Shown here one piece after another: positions 11,129-22,400 of a stretch of 35,025 bases of DNA (positions are counted from its first letter, which is position 1; every line of letters starts with the position of its first letter). The translations under genes were made by a program, and so were the position numbers. The stretch is from assembly GCA_005223375.1 (NCBI GenBank), contig RXOD01003947.1, forward strand, positions 1 through 35,025. The letters run 5' to 3'. The DNA is from Amoebophrya sp. AT5.2 (Eukaryota > Sar > Dinophyceae > Syndiniales > Amoebophryaceae). Below the pieces are notes generated by a model. It did not search any database. It saw only the letters and a list, made by a program, of their open reading frames with translations, and was not told the DNA's origin.

Positions 11129-11646
11129 GCAATCGAGAGAGACCGCTGCCGCGCCGTCGATTGATAGTTATACCTGTCATGATGTGTGGGTGCTTATTGT
11201 ACTTTCTCAGTCCCTGGCAGGTAGCCTATCAGTAGAAACAAGTGGCGGTGGTGATCCTACCGATTATAAATTCGTTCGAAGAACCTGCAGTAAATCTCGT
11301 TCGCGACAGTGCCGTCCGACAGTGCGCTTCCTTGTCTCCATTTTTTCCATTTCCCTATGATCTCCTGCGTGGGCGCACGATTGCAGGAAACAAACAGTGC
11401 AACATCAAAGATACCGAGAAGCAACAATGATACCGAATTGCAGCTGTGCTGAGATGCGTCGGACGCACAAGAAAGCGGCAGTGTGCCTCGAAGCTGCAGC
11501 AGTAGCGGCGGGGGAGTTCCTCCCGTCCGGCATCGTCGTACCCTACTTGCCGCGACTCTTACTAAGAATAATAGCAAAGGCTCCGCAGGAGCATAGTGGG
11601 CTGCACTCTTCCCTATTCGTAGCCCTTCGGCTGCGCCAAAAGAAAG
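11129..11646. other. Intergenic region between DGAT2 and RING genes
   Basis: About 520 bases without a supportable gene. Small open frames occur on both strands, but none has recognisable motifs. No clear promoter or terminator element was seen. Confidence 0.5.
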
Positions 11647-13134
11647 ATGCTCACGGCGACAGGCCGCCATCGAATTTTCGTGCTGCTCTGCGCTGGTGTT
11701 TTTCCAGTGCCCATTGTTGTCGCCCTTCGCTTACTCGGATTAGCTGGCGCTGGGAGTGCCGATGATGTGTTGAGCAGTGCGACTGCTGCATCAAGCTCAA
11801 GTGTATGCTGTCCGTGCGCGCCGCCTCCAACGCGTGCTGGGAACCAGAGCCACATTTGTTCAATCTGCCTCGAGCCGTTGCAATCAGCAACCGAAAATGG
11901 GACTCGAAACGCGACTACGACACTGCGGCTGCACTGCGGGCACCATTTCCATCCCCTATGCGTGCGGCAGCACCTGACGGCTCTGCTCGGCCAAGCGAGT
12001 TTGATCGCGGAGTTGGAGGTTCGTGACCAGGAGACTAACGCTGGAGGAGTGCCTGCGTTGGATAAATCCGCGTCCGACGTCGCCGAGAACGACCGCGGTC
12101 AGGACGAGGAAATACATTTGAACCAAAACGAAGCTGGAAATAACGAACAACCCGACGACGCCTCGCCCTCGGCGACGTCGCAGAACGGGACGCACGAGAT
12201 CGAGGTGAGGTACCCGTGTCCCCTGTGCCGGGGGGAAGCTCCGCTGTGCGTGACGGTGGCGGATCCGTACAATTCGGCCGAGCGGCTGTTTGCGAACGCG
12301 ACCAGGACGATGGACAGCCTCCGGGACCGCCTCCTGGACCCGGACGGCGAGTTGGCGGCCGCTGCGCTCCAACGCATCCTGGGCCGCATGATCGATCTGG
12401 TGTCCCTGCACTCGCCGCCCGACGGGATGTCCCCGTCGGGCGGAGAAGACCCGGGCGACGCGAGTCCGGGAACGTCGGAGGGCGGCGATCTCGTTTACGA
12501 CGAGGAAGTGGTCTCCGAAACGGGAGACAACAGCAACAGGAACTCGCGAGGATCCACTAGTACCAATTCGTTTCGGGGGGAGCGGACGCCGCAATGGATT
12601 ACTGGGTGGTTACAGTCGGGCACGTCCAGCGCGGTGCGCTCGGTCGCTGGCGACGTGTCGCCGCGACCCATGTCCCCCGGAGCAAGTGGTGCGCGGAACG
12701 TGTCGGCCGTATTAGCCACAAGAAGCAGCCACGACAACCAGCCCAGGGGGGAACCACCAGTATCCTCTTCCCGACCTCCCTCCGCGTCCGGCGCAGCCTT
12801 CGTCCCGACGATGACGGGGAGCACAGGCAGCCGAGTAGTTCCGGGCTATACGACGGGTGGCTATACGCCGGAGGTTTTTTTGCCGCGGTCATCAGCAATG
12901 GTCGCGAGCCGACCCCAGTCCCGGGGCTCGCTATTCTCGATAGACTCCTCTTCGGCGCTTGGCGGGGGCGGACTAGGGGGGCTTCTAAACCGAAACTGGG
13001 CGGACTGGGTCGATGCAAACGCCGGGCGCACGACGCCGCGAGTGACGGGCGTGTCCATCGGCCGCCGACCCCGCGCGCGACAACTGGGCGGCACAGCGCC
13101 GGCGCGCAGCCTCCGGGAGACGCCGAGGCAATGA
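11647..13134 (+). CDS. Membrane-anchored RING-H2 protein, probable E3 ubiquitin ligase
   Basis: A single open frame of 495 residues. A hydrophobic stretch at about 10-34 (IFVLLCAGVFPVPIVVALRL) would act as signal anchor or cleavable signal. A RING-H2 finger follows: Cys71-x2-Cys74, Cys97-x-His99, His102-x2-Cys105, then Cys191-x2-Cys194 (YPCPLCRG). Such proteins transfer ubiquitin to substrates with an E2. The gap between the third and fourth metal-ligand pairs is 85 residues, far above the family norm, and is acidic and Asn/Gln-rich. It may be an in-frame intron (12019-12183, GT...CAG, 165 bases, phase 0). The C-terminal 280 residues are Ser/Gly/Pro/Arg-rich and probably disordered. The substrate is unknown. 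Confidence 0.8.
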   Translation: MLTATGRHRIFVLLCAGVFPVPIVVALRLLGLAGAGSADDVLSSATAASSSSVCCPCAPPPTRAGNQSHICSICLEPLQSATENGTRNATTTLRLHCGHHFHPLCVRQHLTALLGQASLIAELEVRDQETNAGGVPALDKSASDVAENDRGQDEEIHLNQNEAGNNEQPDDASPSATSQNGTHEIEVRYPCPLCRGEAPLCVTVADPYNSAERLFANATRTMDSLRDRLLDPDGELAAAALQRILGRMIDLVSLHSPPDGMSPSGGEDPGDASPGTSEGGDLVYDEEVVSETGDNSNRNSRGSTSTNSFRGERTPQWITGWLQSGTSSAVRSVAGDVSPRPMSPGASGARNVSAVLATRSSHDNQPRGEPPVSSSRPPSASGAAFVPTMTGSTGSRVVPGYTTGGYTPEVFLPRSSAMVASRPQSRGSLFSIDSSSALGGGGLGGLLNRNWADWVDANAGRTTPRVTGVSIGRRPRARQLGGTAPARSLRETPRQ

Positions 13135-14567
13135 GGGGGTCGAAGCCATGGTAGCCTACTATGGGGAAGTACAGCTAGAGGCAAAGAAGAAGAGCCGTAC
13201 TCCGTTGTTGAGAGATACAGGAAATGCAAATTGTGGTGACTGAGGAAAATGAAATTTGAAAGCCGTAGCTATGAATTCTCCTTTTTTGCCAGCATTCGTC
13301 CAGACGGAGCAAGAGTCGTTTCAGCCCGCGATGGCGTCGCGTTATCCAAAACGAACCTAGGTAGAGTACTTCGTTGAATGCCAGATCAGAAAGCTTGATA
13401 GAGAAAATCAGCGCCCGTGGCAGCGCCGCTGAAATGAATCCTGCACGGATATAGAGAAACCACTTGATGATCATGAAGACATGAAACGGACTTCCCAGAA
13501 TGTACCGAGAAGCTGAATTCATGGATTGCTTCCGATGAATGACAATTTATGATCTGTCTCTAGAGATAAAGAGCCACAATCTGCTGGTCTGTCGAAACGC
13601 AAGGGCACGAAAAAAATTTTGGGGCCAACGCACCTGTTTTGAAATTCGCGCACTGCGGTCCATGCTTGGAGACGCGTATTTGGGTGGATGCTGCAGCCGG
13701 AGAAGATGCATGCTGCTCTCACCACAGCATGTCTGTAGGAGGGACAGCTTGATTGCTTGGAGCCGCTTTGACACATGGTTTGACAGCAGTATGGTGGGTC
13801 TGCATAAGTAAACTCACTGGCTGTAGTCAAAACATCCATGAGCGAGTTGAGGGGATGGGGAGAGAATGTGATTTAGTACTTAGAGTAAATCAAACAAAAA
13901 CGAGCAGTTGCTGGAAATAAGAGAAAGCTGTAGCAGTAGCTGCCTTGTTATTGTTTCGCAGGTAGGTCGGAGTCTCCACGTGCGGCCATCAAAAATCTGC
14001 ATGCAATCATTCGTCGCACCGAGCAGCGAAAAGAAAAATCGCGGGGGTCCTCAATTCCGGTTTCAAAACCTTTCCAAGTCGCATACCCGCCAACAAAGAC
14101 GACGAATACGACAAGCAAAAAGATGCGCGGCCCTCGTTTTTGCGAAGAACGTCTGAGTTAGCCACTGCTCCTTCATTGCATCTCTTGTTTGTACCCGCGA
14201 AACGTGTTGCGATTTCGGACCGCTTGCTTGCGCGACGGGCGGGAAAATTCGACGACAACACACAGGAAATCGGTGACAAATTGGTTTTGCGGAATTCAGT
14301 GCAGACAGCGGCAAACGCCACGTGGGCGACTAGTGCCTTCTCTACGCGGCTGGTGGGACGGACGAACGACCGCGGCTGAGCGAGCGAGCGCCGGTGATTC
14401 TCGTGTGAGTAAAACAAAGCTAGCCGCCCCTTTGCAGCCCCACCCCCATCTGGCATCGCAAAGAAGAAAGTGTAAATCAATATTGCCGCTCGCTCCCCGC
14501 ACTCGCACGCAACGGAGCCGAACCCTCGATCCGGCAAGACAAAGAAAGCGACATCGCGAGCGGGATC
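13135..14567. other. Intergenic region upstream of DAW1
   Basis: About 1.4 kb. Minus-strand frames of 115 and 176 codons (13175-13522, 14007-14537) and a plus-strand frame (14189-14653) are open but show no family motif, no codon pattern like the neighbours, and overlap the DAW1 upstream region. I do not call them genes. No repeats of note. Confidence 0.45.
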
Positions 14568-17048
14568 ATGAAGCTGAAGCGATTCCTCCTTCGGTACTAC
14601 CCCTCTGGGATCGTGCTGGAGTTTTCGCGCAAGTCTGGGGAGATCGAGACTAAGTCGATCGATCTGCTGAACCTCACGCCGGAGACGGACATCGATGTTC
14701 TGATCACGCAGATCATTTCCGAGGAGCCGCTGATCACCGAATCGAAGCGGCCGTTGTTGAAGAAGCTTATTCTGAAACTGGTCGAGAAGCTGCAGGAGGA
14801 CCGCATCGGGCTCTATGGGGGGACCAGGCGGTAAGTGGGCAGCTGGTCGTAAGTGCTAGGTGATGGGTTCTCCTTCTCACTTTGGGTCTGGTGGCGAGTG
14901 CCCATTAAGGTGGCGCTCTGAAGATTCATACCCGGCGCGAAGAGGCCTGGGACGGTTTCAGAGCTGCTCCATTGCCATGCGGTGAGGGCCAAGCAGGCTG
15001 GGCAATTGCATTGGGAGGAAGAGGGGAGTGGTAGTCCTCGTAGTGGAGAGTCGTGGTAGTAGCCCTGCATACGGGAAGATAAAAGAGGGAGCCCTGCGTG
15101 GCGATCTATTGCCAGCTGTAGGCTGCAGAGGCACAACGCCCGCGGGTCAGGCGGGAAGCCGCGTGGCTACATCGCTACTGCGGACCTTTCTCCATCGCAG
15201 GATCGAGCGACGAAGGGGAACCTCGCGAACGGCCCGCCGAAGATTTTACCATTAATACCAAAAAGCCACTGAGCCATCGTTATCGCGCCTGGCCCCGCCA
15301 TAGGCGCGGCAGCGCGAGCGACGGGGGCGCGAACGGGGACGCGGACAAAAGTTGTACCACCTCGTCGACGGGCGGAAACGCCGCCGCGGAGGGCGGCAGC
15401 AGTGCGTCGTCGTCGGCGACCGCGTCGCGGTTCGCGCTGTACAAGGTTCTGCGGGCGCACATCCTGCCGTTGACCAACTGCGCGTTCAACAAGGGGGGCA
15501 GCAAGTTCATCACCGGCAGCTACGACCGGACGTGCCGCATCTGGGACACGGTCTCGGGGGAGGAGCAGTTCGTGCTCGACGGCCACAAAAACGTCGTGTA
15601 CGCGATCGCCTTCAACAATCCGTACGGAGATAAAGTCGTGACCGGAAGCTTCGACAAAACTGCAAAAATATGGGACGCGACCAACGGAAAACTCCTGCAC
15701 ACGCTCAAAGGTCGGCTAGGAATCTCAGGGTCTTCTATATGCATCTCGCACTTTTTTACGCTAGTGTTTTATCGGCTACAATTATCGGATTACGACTGCA
15801 TCGAACGCGAATCGCCTGTTCAGGTCACCAGACCGAGATTGTGTGTGTGGTGTTCAACCCGCAGGGAACTCTGGTGGCGACGGGCAGCATGGACAACACG
15901 GCCAAGTTGTGGGACGTGACCACCGGCTCGCTGGTGAGCTCCTTAGCGGGGCACAGTGCGGAGATTGTGTCCCTGAACTTCAATACGGACGGCGATAAGC
16001 TGCTTACCGGCAGTTTCGACAACACCGCGAAAATCTGGGACAGCGCCAGCGGGCAGTGCATACACACCCTAGCGGGCCACCTGGGAGAAATATCCTCCAC
16101 GCAGTTCGACTTCACCGGTATTCTCGATTTAACATCGATGGCCATTGACGAGAGATGAGGACAGAAAGGTGTAGAACCTCCTCCTGGCCCAGAGCTCTCT
16201 TTAAATGATTTGAGTTTCAGCGGATGAAGCTGCAATTTTTTGGGTAATGAATACGTAGCTGCGCATTCTTCAAAGTGCGCAGAGTAAAAAGAATTGGGGC
16301 CCAAGAGGAACAGAACCAGAAGTTAAATCGACTTCAAATTACTAAATCAATCAAGTGAAAATTTAGGCGACTACTGCGTGACGGGGTCGATCGACCGGAG
16401 TTGTAAGTTGTGGGACACCCACAGCGGGGAGTGCATTGAGACGCTGAAGGGGCACTCCGACGAGGTCCTGGACGTCTGCTTCAACGTGACCGGCAACCGG
16501 CTGGCCTCCGCCTCCGCCGATGCCACCGCCCGGATCTACAACGTCATGACCGGCACCTGCATCTCCATATTCATCGGCCACGAGGGAGAGATTTCGAAGG
16601 TAGAGCTTCGGCAGAAGTGTCCTTCTTTATGCCTACAATTCGTGTCACTCGCTTCTCGGCTGCTCCTCCCATCGCCTGATCGATGGTGATGGTTCTTTAG
16701 TAAGTACAACCAGTCTCTGGTCTGATAGCCTGAAAATCACACCAGATCCAATTTTCCCCGTCCGGTGCGAAAGCAATCACGGCGGCGTCTGACCGGACGT
16801 GCCGCGTGTGGGGGGTGGAATCCGGCGAGTGCCTGCAGATCCTCGAGGGGCACAGCGATGAAATTTTTTCGTGTGCATTCAACTACGACGGGGACACAAT
16901 CATCACGGGTTCGAAGGACAACACCTGTCGGATATGGAAGACGAACCGCGCGCTGCACTCCGTCCTCCAATTCGACTCGGGCTCCCGGGCGGGCGAGCAG
17001 AGCCTGCAGGACCTTGAGACGACGAGCGTGGAAGGGGTGGGGAAGTGA
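14568..17048 (+). CDS. DAW1: Dynein axonemal assembly factor with WD40 repeats (DAW1/WDR69)
   Basis: Exons 14568-14830, 15304-15710, 15824-16117, 16367-16599, 16746-17048 join in frame to 499 residues (animal DAW1 is about 415). It works in the cytoplasm, preparing outer dynein arms for import into cilia. The N-terminus is diagnostic: [18 protein letters not shown], then [17 protein letters not shown]. The WD40 propeller begins at about 136 ([18 protein letters not shown]), with blades carrying [75 protein letters not shown] and [11 protein letters not shown]. Between the two parts is a Gly/Ala/Ser-rich linker of about 45 residues absent from animals. Introns fall mostly within blades, at the Gly before His or Asp. 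A short tail of about 30 residues follows the last blade. Presence implies a motile flagellated stage. Confidence 0.95.
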
Positions 17049-17624
17049 ACCGAGAAGCCTTTGCCGATTTGCATTTGCCACGAAGCCGCCAGCCTATGGA
17101 AAAAAGCAAAGACACTTCTACTTTGGAAAGCCGGAGATACCGAGGGTCCGGCTTTATCCTCGCTCCGTCTCGACGAAGCGCGCGAAGCTTCGAAACAAAA
17201 ACGCACCTATTCTTCACGGCCGAAGGCGAAAAACGAAGTACTGAGAACGGGTGTCGCTCTCGCTGGCACTTAATCACCCATTCGCGGTGCCGTTTCGAGA
17301 GTGGAGTCCTGTTTTATCGAAGCATAAGTTGGTGTTCTGCGTCGTAAGAACCGGCGCCGCTTTGTATCTCTATCGGATCATCGCAACATCCGCTGCGAGA
17401 AGCGAGGCAGTGGGGGCGCGATCGTGAGAGAGAAAATAGAAATACTGCGAACAGCAAGTCATACGTTCGCGAGACCTTCACGGGTCTACCAGAAACCGAC
17501 TCATGCTGGTCCGCCGCTCGTGTTCCTGCGCTCCTTCCTTTGGCATTAAAAGTCAAAACACATCATGATCCCATTCGTCGTGACTACACCCTGTGCCTAT
17601 AGGACCGAAAGACGTGTTTCCATC
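17049..17624. other. Intergenic region downstream of DAW1
   Basis: About 575 bases with no supportable gene. Several overlapping open frames of 60-125 codons on both strands have no recognisable motif. It should hold the DAW1 3' end and the 5' region of the coiled-coil gene. Confidence 0.45.
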
Positions 17625-18745
17625 ATGGCACCCCCCCGGCGCGCCGCGGCGCTCGCTGCGGTGTTGTGGGTGTGGGGCGCGCGCGCGCAGTCGGGACCCC
17701 CGGCCGAAGCCATCCCCTCGCGCACGGTGAAGACGATCGAGCAACTCTCAGAGACCGCGTCCCAGACCCGGTCCATGCTGCAATCGCTGTTGTTGGCGAA
17801 TTCCCAGTCGATGGTCTCCGTGACATCCATGCTTACGGCCAGAGGGAAAAGTGATAGAACCAGCAGTGTCTTGATCCCGGAGGCTCGTCTCCGATAGGTC
17901 TCTGTTTCAATGCGCGCGTTTCTCGTAAGCCCCACCAATCTTTGTAGGAAACCGCCGGAGCACTGAGAATTTCGGAAATTTTCAGTGCTCCGGCGGTTTC
18001 CTCCAAAGATTGGCGCTGGCCTTATTCTACTAACGTATTGCCTAGGGTCTCAACTCTCAACTCTCAAGATGCGAGCCGCGCTTGAAGCGCGGCTTGGGAA
18101 CAAGAACAGAGCAAACAAGAAAACAGGCGTTGGTTTGTAAATCCCATTTCCCCACCTTTCTGTAACCCTGAGCGCGCCGTGGCGGCCATGCGGAGGCAGC
18201 TGGAACTGCACGACAAGAACCTAGCGAAGTGCAATCTGGAGCTGAACGAGTTCAAGTCCGCCACCAAGTATTCGCAAAAAACGTGGGCGGAGCAGCACCA
18301 GATCAACTCTGTCGCGCTGCTGCAGACGAAGGCTGCAGCTGCAACGGAGCAGGTGGCAGCTGGTACGGGGGCGGAAGATCTTCACGGTAACGAGCAGAAG
18401 CTGGAGCTCCTGCTACAGCAGCACGTGGAGGAGCTGCAGCGAAGCCGGGAAATGCTGGTCGGCGAGTGGCAAAAAATGGCGCTGGAGGACCAGGACACAG
18501 CGAGTGCAGGACCGGTGGCTTCCTCTACTGCCCCGCGGGGAGCGGCCTTTCTGCAGATGACGGGTGGAGCAAGCGAGGCCGAGCTTGCCTCGGTGCGGGG
18601 GCAGTCGTCGAGAAGGTTGCTTCCGTCCCGCAAACTGTACGCGTCTTCCAACGGAGTGCCTCCCATGAGCGCGGCGGACCGAGCTGCGGAGGCACGCGCG
18701 ATGCAGAGCGCAGCCGTTGAGGACGAAGCGGGCTGGGACGCGTGA
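17625..18745 (+). CDS. Secreted coiled-coil protein, family unknown
   Basis: Two exons with one intron whose exact borders I cannot fix. Exon 1 starts at ATG 17625, chosen because it gives a clean signal peptide (MAPPRRAAALAAVLWVWGARA, cleavage before QSG); an in-frame ATG at 17565 would bury it. Exon 1 must end before the in-frame TAG at 17895, with possible donors at 17814, 17820 and 17868. Exon 2 probably begins at 18173 after ACCCTGAG, or at 18200, and runs to TGA 18743-18745. The product, about 255-275 residues, is Gln/Glu/Ala/Leu-rich with helical coiled-coil character (MRRQLELHDKNLAKCNLELN and EEQ/LLLQQHVEELQRSREM regions) and a Ser/Ala-rich C-terminus. There is no membrane segment after the signal. 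It is not recognised as any family. The intron carries two strong foldbacks. Confidence 0.6.
17933..18015. repeat. 40-bp near-perfect foldback in an intron
   Basis: Positions 17933-17972 pair with 17976-18015 around a 3-nt loop (CGG). Only three positions fail to pair perfectly (17934/18014, 17945/18003, 17967/17981, the last a G/T pair). The core arm is GGAAACCGCCGGAGCACTGA and its complement. It lies inside the intron of the coiled-coil gene and resembles a foldback MITE or introner-like insertion. No flanking target-site duplication is obvious. Confidence 0.9.
18074..18094. repeat. Second foldback in the same intron, 10-bp stem
   Basis: AGCCGCGCTT, one centre base G, AAGCGCGGCT: a perfect 10-bp inverted repeat 58 bases after the larger foldback. 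A CAACTCT direct repeat (about 18050-18063) separates them. Confidence 0.85.
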
Positions 18746-19423
18746 GCGCCTCAGCGAAGCACAGGCGAGAACTTTGGTCGCGGCAGGGAGCACGCGGAGG
18801 TTTGTAAGTATTTCTTTTTTTCCGTTGCGAAACGAGTGGAGTGCACGAGGACTGCAGGGGAAGCGTTTCGTGCTGCTTGTTTCTCAACACGAGCGGTGGA
18901 ACAAATGGCAGAGGCATGATCTGCAGCAGGAGCTGCACGAGGCTCGAATTTCTACTCAGGGGTCGTTGAGGAGGGTCGGTGTTCGATTTTCTCACTCGGC
19001 TGTGCACCACTTCATTGTGGCGGTGCAGTACTTGCAGCGGTCTCCCGTCTTGCGCGCTCGCGTTTATTTCCGTGCGTGGTTGAACTTGACTCTTCACTGT
19101 TCCTCAACCGACGAAATGCGATCCGAAGAAATGTCGTGTGCAGATCCATCCCCCCTTACAACTGGAAGGAGTATCGCCATCGAAGCAGCTGTAATTGAAA
19201 TCGCATCAAGGCGACGTGCACACTGCCAATCTTCACTGATGGTGATCAGGCTGCGGTCTACGGTGATCTACTACAGCCTATACGTTCTAAGTCTCTGCAC
19301 GTATAGTAGGTACACCTGCTGACCAGAAGCCATGATATAGAAGAAGAGGACCTTTACTGGAAACAGAACCAGAAGTGTGAAGATTCCGATTTCATCTCTC
19401 CACTGCTCACAATTCCGCCAGCA
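18746..19423. other. Intergenic region before the LMF gene
   Basis: About 680 bases. A long frame open on the + strand (18717-19322) overlaps the end of the preceding gene out of frame and encodes no recognisable motif, so I do not call it. No repeats of note. Confidence 0.45.
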
Positions 19424-22400
19424 ATGTCGCAGACCAACAAAAAAAAGACCGCGTCGGCGGGCTCGAATGCGGACTCGGAGATATCCGCCCAAACAGCTGG
19501 AGATGTGAGCAGGAAGGGCCTAGCGTCCTGCGGCATGACAGATCGCAGTTTCGTGGTGAGCCGTTTGGTGGCGCTCAGTTTTTTCTTCGCCTTCTGCTCC
19601 GTCCTCCAGCACGTGGAAGCCTTTTTCGGGTGTCAGGGCCTCCTCACCAGCGACGCGCTAAACTTCGGTCTGTTTAAAACACCCCTGGGACTCGCAAAGG
19701 ACCGCCTGGTACTTACGTCTAATAGCCATGCCTTGACAGAGACGCCGCGAAGCGAGAATGGAATTCAATCTGGTGCCAATATGGGTTGAAGGAGCGGAAG
19801 CAAAGCGCAACCACAGGCAAAGTGTCTTCAGATATATCCAGCAGCTGTTTTCGTATCCGTATGTGATACTGATAGCCAATGCCAATCTATCTAGGTACAA
19901 CTGCAAATGCAAAAAACAACAGGCTTTGCTTTGCGCGATCGCTTGCGGTTTGAACTTTCTGGTTGCGCTGTTTGGGGAGGGAGTGTTTGGGACGCTTCGC
20001 ACGCGGTTCGTGACGCTGTTCTCCGTTGTTGTGTACGCGGGGGTGCAATTGCAAGACGAGAACAAGCAGCTCTTCCACAAGGACTACGACCTGCTTCTGC
20101 TGGAGGTGGGGCTGCTGGTGAGCCTCTTTGGCCTCTCGGCGGGATACTTCCAGCACGCCACCAGCAAAGCCCTCACCTTCTGCCTCTTCCGATTCACCTT
20201 CACGTTCGCGGTACGCTTCTACATAGGCATTTTTCATCTGGCGGTGATGATTTTGTAAAAATTTTTTAAAATTGTTTACTTAAAAACGCCTTCTCGCCTT
20301 CCTCTCGACCAGGTTTCCGCGCTGTACGGCACTCCTGACGAGCGGCCTCCTTGCGGCACGCTGTGGACGAGCGAGTGGCTCACCCACAGTTACGAGCTGC
20401 CCGAGCCCAGTTCGCTGTCCTGGTACTTCCGCTACGGCGAGGTTCCGGCTGCCAACCGGGCGCTCACCTTTCTGGTGGTTTTCTCCTTCACTATTGCCGC
20501 CTCTTTGCTTTTACTGCTGCCGCAGCACCACGACAACGCCGCGCTGAGCGACCGGTCCGGCGTCCTCGACTTCATGCTGCACGGCGCGCGGGAGACGGCG
20601 CTGCTGATCGTGTGTTTTGGTCTTTTTTTCCAGTTCGTGGTCCTGCAGGCGTCCGCGTGGCTGCCGATCCTGTTTCTCGCGCTGGTGCACGCCGCGAGCA
20701 CGGGCAAGTACGCGTGGCTATCCATTCCCAAGGACCTGCTGCGCAACTGGGGCAGCGGCGGGGGTGTGCAGACGGTCGCGGGGGCACCTCCAGAAGAAGC
20801 CGCGAGGGCGTCGGAGAAAGCGCTCCTCGAGCAGGGGCACTACAAGTACCTGAGCACGAGCCTCCTGGCGATCCCCATGGGGGTGCTGTTCGGAGGGGTG
20901 GCAGTGCCGCTGGTGGGCTACGCGACGGAGACGGGGGAGGGGGTTTTCCAGGAGTTCTCGGAGGAAAGAGCGGAATGGCTGATGGACACCGTCCTGCTGC
21001 AGCTCTTCCTAGCGTCCTGTGCGGTCTTCTCGTTGAAGATCCTGCTGGACGTGTGCGGCGTCACGCTGGGTGGTCCGAGGGGTCTCTTTTCCTCCTCCTC
21101 GAGCGGGAAGGGACACAGGGGCGGCAAGGGCGCCGCTGTCGCCGCCGCAACGTCCTCTACTTCGTCCCAGCAGCCCGCAAGCCCGAGCGCCGTCGTGGGA
21201 TCGGCCGCTAGTACGAAGCCCCCCCTAGTACCCTCAGCGAAGGCGCGGGCGTTGAACCTGCTGCTGTTGGGGTACGTCGCCCTGGGGGCCGCGAGCTTCC
21301 TGCGCCAGGCCTACCCGGGCGTGTTCGAAACCGGTATCGCGGAGGTCGCCCCCACCTACGGCCGCGAATTCTTCTGCCCCAACTTCGTGTACAAGCCGCT
21401 TCTTCCGCTCCCGTCGCCGCGCGCGAAGGGCTGGGGCGCGACGTCCCCGCAAGGAACAGCTTCCAGACGAAGACAGCAAGGAGCCCCGGCAGCAAGTACC
21501 GTGCCCGGCGGCGTCAGCGCGGTACGCGGGCACACCACACCGCGGGTTTTCTCGCTGCCAGAGGCGGCCGCGCAGTCTTTGTCAAAAGAGTACACGGGAG
21601 GCAGCAAGCGAGGAAACAGAGTAGACCAAGGGAGTACAACGAGGAGATCGTTGCTGGAGCCGATTCCGTATCGCAAAATGCTCGGGTTCCGAATCGGAGC
21701 GATCAAGAAGTGGCTGCCGCTGCGGTACCGCATCCAAGAGGACGAGGATCGGCCGCCGGTGGGAGTTGTAGCCACCGCGAACCGAGTAGAGACGACGCTG
21801 CACCATCTCACCAGCAAGTTGCTGTCCAGCTCGATGTTGGAGCAACTGGGCACGACCCGGGCGGAGCAATACGGCTTGCCGCGCTACGGACCCGTGATTA
21901 GGGCGCTGCCGGAGTGGCTGCGGAGGTACATTTTGCGTTTTTTCTCCACCTGGATCCCTGCCACTGGTTACTTGGGGTACATTTGTTTGTGGAGGAACCT
22001 CCGCGCCTGTAGAATTCATCGACTTTCGTTTTCAGGTTCATGCGGATGATTACTCTGCGGCAGAAGGAGTCCTGGTCGATGCTTCGGGGCGAGTTCAAGG
22101 ACCTCATAGAGGAGCGGGCTGAGTACTGTTGTTCGTATTAAATAATAGTATTTCTCGAAGCGCAAATCAATTGATGGGACTCAACGCAGCGTAGCATCAA
22201 CCAGAACTTCTCAAATCAAAGTGGCCATTTGGATGCGGAGACCACCCCGAAACAGCGCTCCAACCTGAAAACCAAACAGGTTAATAGAGCTCAAGTCCCG
22301 CCCGTCTGGCGACGACGACTCTGTTGGCGACGACGACACCGACGACGACTCTGCTCCTGGTACCGCTCCCGGGACGAAGAAGCCGGCGGTGCCAATCACG

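Noticed and set aside
14007..14537. 176-codon minus-strand frame upstream of DAW1
   Set aside because: No motif, against the local strand bias, and composition unlike the confirmed genes. Kept as unproven rather than called.
18717..19322. 201-codon + frame between the coiled-coil and LMF genes
   Set aside because: Overlaps the end of the previous gene in another frame and has no recognisable sequence features.
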